Below the pieces are notes generated by a model that saw only the letters and a program-made list of their open reading frames with translations, was not told the origin of the DNA and did not search any database. A stretch of 10,853 nucleotides of DNA, from positions 1 to 10,853 of the forward strand of contig JAJQAT010000159.1 of the NCBI GenBank assembly GCA_021203665.1, written 5' to 3'. Origin of the DNA: Bacillota bacterium (GTDB taxonomy: Bacteria > Bacillota > Clostridia > UBA1381). This document shows positions 5,590 through 10,853 of this stretch, piece by piece. The position numbers and the translations under genes are program-made. How positions within the stretch are numbered: the first letter of the stretch is position 1; each line of letters starts with the position of its first letter.

Positions 5590-6678
5590 TCAATTCTCCT
5601 TTATTACGTCATATTCGGCTAAAATATCATCGTCAATCATTTGTACGTTTCTTAATTTAAGCCGCGCCGCGCCGCTCATTTTTTCGGCGCCCGCGCCGCC
5701 GACCGGCGACGGAGCGTCTTTTCCGCCTATTATTTTCGGAGCGGTAAACACCTTTATCTCGTTTACGATTCCCGATTTAAGAGCCGCCTCATTTAGTGTC
5801 CCTCCGCCCTCGAGAAGTATACTGTCAATTCCCATTTCTCCGAGCAGGGACACTAAAGCATTTAAATCAATTCCGCTCTCGGATTTGGGAACAAGTAAAA
5901 TTTCCGCACCCATTTCCCTGAGCTTTTCGGCTTTTTCACCGTTATTTGCCGCGGCGATAATCGTTCTGTGCAGCCTTGCCGTTTTTACAATATTGCAGTC
6001 AAGCGGTATTCTTAAATCCGTGTCGCATATAATGCGCGTAAGCGGAGGCGCGTTATTTTCTCGGCAGGTAAGCCGCGGATTATCCGCAATAACCGTGCCT
6101 ATGCCCGCCATTATCGCCGTGTATTCATAGCGCAGGCGCTGTACGATTTCTCTTGATTTTTCGTTCGATACCCATTTACTGTCCCCTGTTTTGCAGGCGA
6201 TTTTTCCGTCGGCGCTCATCGCGTATTTCATCGTGATATACGGAGTTTTTGTTTTTATATAGTGAAAGAATATTCTGTTTATTTCGTCACATTCCTTTTT
6301 TAATACTCCGGTTATCACTTCGATTCCGTTTTCGCGCAGTATCTTATATCCCTTTCCCGCCACAAGCGGATTCGGGTCGTCCGAGCCGACAAATACGCGC
6401 TTTATCCTTTTCTCTATGATAATATCCGTGCAGGGCGGCGTTTTTCCGTGATGACAGCAGGGCTCGAGAGTGACGTACATATCCGCGCCCTCGGTATTTT
6501 CATTGCAGCTTAAAAGCGCGTTTCTCTCCGCGTGATAGCCTCCGTATCTTTCGTGGCAGCCCTCGCTTATAATTCTGCCGTCACGAACGACAACCGCGCC
6601 GACCATAGGATTCGGGGAAACAAAGCCCGCGCCCTTTTTTGCAAGCTCTATCGCGCGGCGCATATATTTTTCGTCCAT
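5590..6678 (-). CDS. ribD: Bifunctional riboflavin deaminase-reductase RibD
   Basis: A 362-residue RibD that deaminates and then reduces the product of GTP cyclohydrolase II. The deaminase domain (about 1-145) has the zinc site HAERNAL (His49, Glu51) and TLEPCCHHGKTPPC (Cys74, Cys83), plus SPNPMVGAVVV. The NADPH-dependent reductase domain (about 148-362) has KYAMSADGKIAC, TGDSKWVSN, GIGTVIADNPRLTCR and LLEGGGTLNEAAL. I chose the ATG at 6678, with GGTGAG just upstream, because MDEKYMRRAIELAKKG is the usual RibD beginning. The frame stays open to 6747, but that part would translate the riboswitch terminator and is not real. First gene of the FMN-regulated operon; the stop lies two bases from the ribE start. 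Confidence 0.97.
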   Translation of the reverse strand: MDEKYMRRAIELAKKGAGFVSPNPMVGAVVVRDGRIISEGCHERYGGYHAERNALLSCNENTEGADMYVTLEPCCHHGKTPPCTDIIIEKRIKRVFVGSDDPNPLVAGKGYKILRENGIEVITGVLKKECDEINRIFFHYIKTKTPYITMKYAMSADGKIACKTGDSKWVSNEKSREIVQRLRYEYTAIMAGIGTVIADNPRLTCRENNAPPLTRIICDTDLRIPLDCNIVKTARLHRTIIAAANNGEKAEKLREMGAEILLVPKSESGIDLNALVSLLGEMGIDSILLEGGGTLNEAALKSGIVNEIKVFTAPKIIGGKDAPSPVGGAGAEKMSGAARLKLRNVQMIDDDILAEYDVIKEN

Positions 6679-6693
6679 ACTCTCACCTACCGT

Positions 6694-6728
6694 AAAATAA
6701 TAAAAGCTCCGAAGAAATCTTCGGAGCC
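6694..6728 (-). terminator. FMN riboswitch intrinsic terminator
   Basis: Read on the minus strand: GCTCCGAAGA (6727-6718), two central bases, TCTTCGGAGC (6715-6706), then TTTTATTATTTTA. The ten pairs are perfect, though the innermost must open for a loop. It lies between the aptamer and the ribD ribosome binding site, the standard place for a transcription-terminating expression platform: FMN bound, termination; FMN absent, read-through. Confidence 0.92.
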
Positions 6729-6745
6729 AAAAAGCCAAATAAGCC

Positions 6746-6851
6746 ATCTTCTCTCATCCAGACTTTACTGTCGGCTTTGGAATTGCACCAAATCAACCTT
6801 TCGGCTCGCGGGCTTTACCGCCGGTAGGGAATTTCACCCTGCCCTGAAGAT
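6746..6851 (-). promoter_or_regulatory. FMN riboswitch aptamer (RFN element)
   Basis: Read on the minus strand, the segment carries the conserved RFN sequence blocks: CTTCAGGGCAGGGTGAAATT, CCCTACCGGCGGTAAAGCCC, GCGAGCC, GGTGCAATTCC, AGCCGACAGTAAAGTCTGGA and TGAGAGAAGAT. Stem P1 is closed by ATCTTC (6851-6846) with GAAGAT (6751-6746). Binding FMN, the product of riboflavin kinase, should shut off the downstream rib genes by the terminator at 6706-6728. The aptamer begins about where transcription should start. Confidence 0.97.
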
Positions 6852-6857
6852 TACATT

Positions 6858-6889
6858 ATTATAGTATCACTCTTTTTTTATTTAGTCAA
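6858..6889 (-). promoter_or_regulatory. Probable promoter of the rib operon
   Basis: Read on the minus strand: a -35 candidate TTGACT (6889-6884), then two overlapping -10 candidates. TACTAT (6866-6861) has the ideal 17-base spacing but matches four of six positions; TATAAT (6863-6858) is perfect but 20 bases away. Either gives a start close to 6851-6854, right at the aptamer. The exact -10 is undecided. Confidence 0.7.
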
Positions 6890-6969
6890 TAGATTTTGTA
6901 AAAAAGATTTCGGAATTTTAATTGTTCATTCCCTTTTCGATTTTTCATCAAGCTGTTATCCGCCTCTTT

Positions 6970-8169
6970 TTAAAATCCGTAAATATCCATTGTATCGTTG
7001 TCGCCGAGAACCGGGGCGGACCATTTGCGCAGGTCGGAGAGCTGAGTGAAATATTTTTCTCTTTCGCGCCAAAACGACGCTCCAAACCGATTCATTTGGT
7101 CGCGCATATAATTTTCGCCGCCGCGGTAAAATATTCCCCACGCCGCCGTTTCGTTTATTAATTCATCAAGGGTTTTAAACGAAAGCAGCCGATATGCGTC
7201 CTCCAGGATTTGCCGCCACTCCGGTGCGGTGAAATGATACTCTCCGTACTCGTCAAAGCACTCGCCCGAGACGCGCGCCGCACACCACCCCAAAACAAGA
7301 AAATCATCCGCTGAAATGCTCAAAAAAGAACGGCTTCCAGACGATTGTAATTTCATAAACGGGGTGTCCGCGCACCTTTCTCCCTTTTCCCCGAAAAAGA
7401 TTGTATGACTTTCCGCCTCAAACCCCGTTTCCTCATCATTGTGAATATCCTCCCAATTAAGCAATGCCTCATCAAGCTTTCGAAAGCTGATTTCGGTTAT
7501 TTGGTCCCGCGCGTCAACACACTCAATCACAAAATAGTCAACCATCGAGCCTAAGCGTATTCCCATGCCGTTTTCAAGACGGATAATTATTTCCGCCGCC
7601 AACTCTCTTACGGATTGAGCCTCGTCAAATGCTGTGCCGTACATCGGGTCCTTATTGGTTTTATATGTCGTTATCTCGACGGATTTAATTGTTTGGTTAA
7701 TCCAGGGTGAAAACAAAATTTCCGCGTCGACGTTTTGTTCGTTTGTTCCGCCTCGGATATACCGCGGAATACAGTTCATACTCATGCGGAATTGCGACTC
7801 CCTCGGGCATTCTGCTTCAAAGGTGCCGCCGTCCTCAAACCAAATGAGCAGCGGCTCGTCCGTTGCGGCTTGGCGCGGAAAACGCATTTCCGGATCTATG
7901 AACCGGTATCTCGAACGGCGGCGGCGCTCATCCTTATTTGTTCCTTTGAGAATATGGTAAGCAATATCCTCAATCCAATCTCTTGTTTGAAAATAGCTGT
8001 GACCTACCAGCTTTACGCCTTTAATTTTCCTGCCGCACAGGGAAAAGCTGTCTATCAATTTCCGAATCTCATCGGGCGAGCCCATAGCGGGCGCAGACCA
8101 TTCTGCCGCGGAAAATACAGAATCCTTAAACTTGTTTTTTCCGTCAAAATAAACGGTGTCCAAAAGCAT
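6970..8169 (-). CDS. Uncharacterised 399-residue protein with terminal WSAP motifs
   Basis: I do not recognise this family. The protein is 399 residues, apparently soluble, without a signal peptide or membrane helix, and rich in Trp, Phe, Tyr and acidic residues. The tetrapeptide WSAP occurs twice: residues 24-27 (AAEWSAPAMGSPDE) and 383-386 (LRKWSAPVLGDNDT), so the two ends resemble each other over about 12 residues. Other visible parts: a basic cluster ERRRRSRYRF (81-90), LLIWFEDGGTFEAECP (107-122), a probable beta-rich middle (about 105-265), and a helical C-terminal part (about 315-380). The ATG has AGGAGG eight bases ahead and coding is unbroken, so the gene is real. It stands alone: a strong terminator lies upstream (8232-8262) and the rib promoter lies downstream. 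I see no clear promoter in 8170-8231 and no clear terminator after its stop. No function is proposed. Confidence 0.85.
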   Translation of the reverse strand: MLLDTVYFDGKNKFKDSVFSAAEWSAPAMGSPDEIRKLIDSFSLCGRKIKGVKLVGHSYFQTRDWIEDIAYHILKGTNKDERRRRSRYRFIDPEMRFPRQAATDEPLLIWFEDGGTFEAECPRESQFRMSMNCIPRYIRGGTNEQNVDAEILFSPWINQTIKSVEITTYKTNKDPMYGTAFDEAQSVRELAAEIIIRLENGMGIRLGSMVDYFVIECVDARDQITEISFRKLDEALLNWEDIHNDEETGFEAESHTIFFGEKGERCADTPFMKLQSSGSRSFLSISADDFLVLGWCAARVSGECFDEYGEYHFTAPEWRQILEDAYRLLSFKTLDELINETAAWGIFYRGGENYMRDQMNRFGASFWREREKYFTQLSDLRKWSAPVLGDNDTMDIYGF

Positions 8170-8230
8170 ACATATCCCTCCTTTATGAATATTTTACATC
8201 AAACGGTGTACGATAAAACGGACTTTACGA

Positions 8231-8262
8231 AAAATAGGCGCCGGATTCTACGGCGCCTATTT
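8231..8262 (-). terminator. Intrinsic terminator after the M16 peptidase pair
   Basis: Perfect 12-bp inverted repeat: AAATAGGCGCCG at 8232-8243 and CGGCGCCTATTT at 8251-8262, seven-base loop. Read on the minus strand the second arm runs into TTTTT followed by CG. It lies 21 bases past the stop of the ymfH-like gene and isolates the downstream unknown gene. The GC-rich core (GGCGCCG) makes it strong. Confidence 0.9.
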
Positions 8263-8283
8263 GATCTCTGAATATTAAAGCCG

Positions 8284-9573
8284 TCAGGACGGGTTTACAA
8301 CCGACAGGGCGGAGCGTTCCTTTACAAAATGCTCATTGAAGCGTTTTTGCAAATCCTCGAATGTTACGCTGTTATACGCATCTATGAAATTGAAGTAATC
8401 AATATCCATAAACAGCATCTGCATAAATGTGCAGGCGTAATCCTCAACGTCGTTTAGCGAGCGGATGTAATTGCCCCATACAACCCTTTTCATTCGCTCG
8501 AATGTCTCTCTTGACAATCCCTTTTCGCGCGTTTTTTCTATCTCGGCGATAACCGCGTCATACACCGCCTTTGGGTCGCGGCTTTCGCCGTCAATCGAGG
8601 AATAGGCGTATGACGGCTGCATGGTGTATTCAAATGAAAACGTGTTGTTTATAAGTCCCTTTTCATATAAATCCTTGTACAATTCGGAGCTTTTTCCGAA
8701 AAGCATTTTCAGCAGTATATTAATCTCTATGCTCTTTTTCAAAAGCCTTTCGCCGCCGTAGCCCGTATCCGTGTCCTTAAAGCCTATCATAAACAGCGGA
8801 CTTGCCACGCTCATGCTCTGCTCCGAGTAGGATTCCGCTATTTCCTTGGGCTCCTCGGGGTAAACCTTTTTTATTTCCTCCTCGAACGGCTCGTTTTTCT
8901 TGATGCCGTTTTCTATGACCTCCGCAATTTTTGCGGGGTCTACATTTCCGACAACCACTATGGACATATTCGACAGGTTGTAAAACGTGTTATAGCATTT
9001 ATACAAATAATCCGCCGTGATATGGCTTATGCTCTCAACCGTGCCGGCGATTTCCTTTTTTACCGGATGCTCCTTGTACAGACAGTTTAAAAGATTGAAA
9101 AACAGCTTCCAATTTCCGTTATCGTCATACATTCTTATTTCCTGACCGATTATTCCCTGCTCCTTTTGCACGCTTTCCTCGGTAAAATAAGGACTTTGCA
9201 CATAATCCATAAGCGTTTCGAGATTTTCCTCCACATTTGCCGTGGCGGAAAACAGATACGCCGTCATATTAAAGGACGTAAACGCGTTCGCGTTGCCGCC
9301 GTATTTTGAAAACCTGTCAAACACATTGCTGCCGTCCGGCTGGTCGAACATTTTATGCTCGAGATAATGCGCTATTCCGTCCGGCACCTCCGTAAGCTCA
9401 TTTTCGCCCGGAACAACAAATTTTGAATCGACACTGCCGTATCTTGTGCCGAAAAGAGCGTATGTTTTGCTGTAATCCTTTTTTGGTATTATATACACAC
9501 CGAGACCCGACGAATGCTTGCCGTAATACATTTCCTCGCCGGTCGCGGCGCTTTTCGCGTAATTCAATTCCAT
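8284..9573 (-). CDS. M16 zinc peptidase, YmfH-like (catalytic partner)
   Basis: A 429-residue M16-family (pitrilysin/insulinase-like) protein of the short, dimer-forming type. The inverted zinc motif HxxEH is intact as HYLEH (His69, Glu72, His73), within DGIAHYLEHKMFD; Glu145 in KEQGIIGQEIRMYDD is the likely third zinc ligand, with Glu138 seven residues before it, as in the family. A second M16 domain (about 185-429) includes NMSIVVVGNVDP and SSELYKDLYEKGLI. It follows the ymfF-like gene by three bases and its AGGAGG lies inside the end of that gene, so the two are co-translated. In Bacillus the pair is YmfF/YmfH; databases loosely link it to the EF-P 5-aminopentanol modification, but substrate and role are not established. 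No signal peptide. Confidence 0.93.
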   Translation of the reverse strand: MELNYAKSAATGEEMYYGKHSSGLGVYIIPKKDYSKTYALFGTRYGSVDSKFVVPGENELTEVPDGIAHYLEHKMFDQPDGSNVFDRFSKYGGNANAFTSFNMTAYLFSATANVEENLETLMDYVQSPYFTEESVQKEQGIIGQEIRMYDDNGNWKLFFNLLNCLYKEHPVKKEIAGTVESISHITADYLYKCYNTFYNLSNMSIVVVGNVDPAKIAEVIENGIKKNEPFEEEIKKVYPEEPKEIAESYSEQSMSVASPLFMIGFKDTDTGYGGERLLKKSIEINILLKMLFGKSSELYKDLYEKGLINNTFSFEYTMQPSYAYSSIDGESRDPKAVYDAVIAEIEKTREKGLSRETFERMKRVVWGNYIRSLNDVEDYACTFMQMLFMDIDYFNFIDAYNSVTFEDLQKRFNEHFVKERSALSVVNPS

Positions 9574-9576
9574 TTA

Positions 9577-10830
9577 TTATTCCTCCTCTCCCGCAAGGAA
9601 ATACACGGTGTCAAGCTCCGTTTTTGCCGCGGCGCTTTTTACGTCCTCGATTGTGACGCGGCTTATCATTTCCTTCATTTCGTCTATAGTGTAATTCGTT
9701 CCCGATATTTTCTGTCCCAAACAGAAAATTTGCATGGCGTGCTGGTCGTCCCTGTAGGATTCAAGCTCGTTCAATATCGCGTTTATGCTCGACGTAAATT
9801 CGAGCTCGGATATTTCGCCGTTTTTGACCGTTTCAAGCTGGGCGAGAATTTCATCATACGCCTTTTGGAAATTCTTAAATTCAATTCCCGCGTTTACAAA
9901 CATAATGCCCTTGTCTCTTACAAGATTGCTTGACGCGTAGTAGCACAGGCTGAGCTTTTCGCGCACGTTGTTAAAGAGCTTTGAGTGCGCTCCCGCGCCG
10001 TACACGCTGTTCATTACCATAAGGGGTATATAATCTGCGCTGTCCGCGCTTATTCCCGTTTTAAATCCCATGCAAAGCTTTCCCTGCACCACGTCCATAT
10101 GGTCGGTTACGTTTTTAACCGCGCCCTTGCTTTCAAAAAGCTTGGATTTCGGGATATTTGCCTTCTCGAACGCGATTGTGTCCGTGTAACGCTTTATTTC
10201 CTCCGACAGCGCGTTTACATCGGCGTCTCCGCAGACGTATATATCTATCGCGGACGAGGTTATTATATTTTCATAATGAGCCTTTAGTCCGTCCGCCGTC
10301 ACGGCGTCCGCTCCCTCTAAGGTTCCGAGCGCGCTCAAAGCGAAGCTGTCGCCGGCGCACATTTCCTCTGTGCAGCGTATCGACGCGTATTGACGCTTAT
10401 CATTCATAACCGCCATTATTCTGTCCTTTGCGTTCTTCTTTTCCTGCTCTGTAATATCGTCCGTGAACGCGGTCGGCTCAAATATAACCGACATCATAAG
10501 CTTTGCCACGGAACCGGCAAGCCTTTCGCCGTTCGGCGCGTACTTATCGGAAATTGTTTCAAATCCGAAATATATAATCTGGTCGTCTCCGCGCTTTAAA
10601 ACGCTTGCGCCGAAGGACGCTCCGTAAAGATTTTCAAGATATTCCGCGATTTTTGCGCTGTCGGGACACAGCTTACAGCCGCGCTTTAGCACATACGGCA
10701 GTACCGCGTTTTTTGACGCCTCGTCCTCCTTGATCTCCCTGTGAATATATACGCCGATTGTTGTGGTTTTCAGCTTTGTCATCGGTATATAATACAGATT
10801 TATGTTTTTATTTATTTTTAAACCGTCCAT
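9577..10830 (-). CDS. M16 family protein, YmfF-like (non-catalytic partner)
   Basis: A 417-residue M16-family protein. The N-terminal domain reaches the place where HxxEH would stand but reads AVLPYVLKRG (42-51), without zinc ligands, so this subunit should be inactive alone. The C-terminal M16 domain has the conserved GAHSKLFNNVREKLSLCYYASS (280-301), with Arg290 and the Tyr pair 297-298; in related heterodimers such residues are supplied to the partner's active site. This fits a two-subunit peptidase with the HYLEH protein encoded three bases downstream. The ATG has AAAGGAG about seven bases upstream. Only 23 bases remain before the window edge, so promoter and upstream genes are not visible. 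Family call is firm; function is not known. Confidence 0.92.
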   Translation of the reverse strand: MDGLKINKNINLYYIPMTKLKTTTIGVYIHREIKEDEASKNAVLPYVLKRGCKLCPDSAKIAEYLENLYGASFGASVLKRGDDQIIYFGFETISDKYAPNGERLAGSVAKLMMSVIFEPTAFTDDITEQEKKNAKDRIMAVMNDKRQYASIRCTEEMCAGDSFALSALGTLEGADAVTADGLKAHYENIITSSAIDIYVCGDADVNALSEEIKRYTDTIAFEKANIPKSKLFESKGAVKNVTDHMDVVQGKLCMGFKTGISADSADYIPLMVMNSVYGAGAHSKLFNNVREKLSLCYYASSNLVRDKGIMFVNAGIEFKNFQKAYDEILAQLETVKNGEISELEFTSSINAILNELESYRDDQHAMQIFCLGQKISGTNYTIDEMKEMISRVTIEDVKSAAAKTELDTVYFLAGEEE

Positions 10831-10853
10831 TTATATTCTCCTTTGCTTTTTAA

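Noticed and set aside
5588..5593. TTG start for ribE two codons upstream
   Set aside because: The ATG at 5587 gives the canonical MFTGLIE start with better spacing from AAGGAG.
6679..6747. Upstream in-frame extension of ribD adding 23 residues
   Set aside because: It would translate the riboswitch terminator hairpin, yields an atypical Phe/Arg-rich sequence, and RibD homologues begin at MDEKYMRRAIE-like sequence, which has its own ribosome binding site.
6890..6969. Terminator sought after the unknown gene
   Set aside because: The region is AT-rich with short T-runs, but no stable inverted repeat followed by a T-tract was found before the rib promoter.
8170..8231. Possible promoter for the unknown gene (TAAAAT near 8185)
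   Set aside because: The hexamer 17 bases upstream is GTTTTA, matching only two positions of the -35 consensus; too weak to call.
7735..8271. Open 178-codon frame on the plus strand opposite the unknown gene
   Set aside because: I considered it because the opposite gene is unrecognised. It lacks a ribosome binding site and runs through the 8232-8262 terminator hairpin, while the minus-strand frame has AGGAGG and full length.
1..10853. CRISPR array, tRNA genes, insertion sequence ends, prophage or defence modules
   Set aside because: No regularly spaced repeats, no tRNA-like cloverleaf, no transposase or recombinase motifs, and apart from one unknown gene and one small regulator all genes are housekeeping.

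Overview
The window looks like chromosomal core DNA from a low-to-mid GC Bacillota bacterium, most likely an uncultured Clostridia lineage. The evidence is a fused RibBA, an FMN riboswitch with an intrinsic terminator, a Gram-positive-type L10 leader, a YmfF/YmfH-type M16 peptidase pair, and strong AGGAGG-type ribosome binding sites throughout. Genus cannot be judged from this sequence. Except for the first gene, everything is on the minus strand, so the natural reading order runs from the right end to the left.

Right end (8284-10830): a tightly spaced pair of M16 (pitrilysin-like) proteins. One lacks the zinc motif (ymfF-like) and one carries HxxEH (ymfH-like). The pair ends in a strong intrinsic terminator (8232-8262). 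Next comes a single gene of unknown function (6970-8169, 399 aa) with the tetrapeptide WSAP near both ends; I recognise no family for it.

Centre (2440-6889): a complete riboflavin operon. It has a promoter, an FMN riboswitch (6746-6851), a riboswitch terminator (6706-6728), then ribD, ribE (riboflavin synthase), ribBA, ribH, and a Cof-type HAD phosphatase whose frame reaches the ribH stop codon. RibBA opens both branches from GTP and ribulose 5-phosphate, RibD deaminates and reduces, RibH and RibE finish the vitamin. The HAD enzyme is well placed to supply the dephosphorylation step between RibD and RibH, which is usually unassigned in genomes.

Left (412-2440): a ribosomal protein operon with a near-consensus promoter, AT-rich phased repeats upstream of it, an L10 leader with attenuator, and then rplJ (L10), rplL (L7/L12), yceD (DUF177) and rpmF (L32, zinc form). 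This order is unusual: rplJL is not flanked by rplKA or rpoBC here, and it is joined to yceD-rpmF. A bidirectional terminator (about 365-396) separates this operon from a convergent small XRE-family regulator gene (4-357) at the left edge.

No tRNA, rRNA, CRISPR array, insertion sequence or attachment site was seen, and no stretch over 300 bases lacks a gene. The most interesting points are the HAD gene as a candidate missing riboflavin phosphatase, the rewired L10-controlled operon and its phased TTGAAAT sites, and the unknown 399-aa protein.
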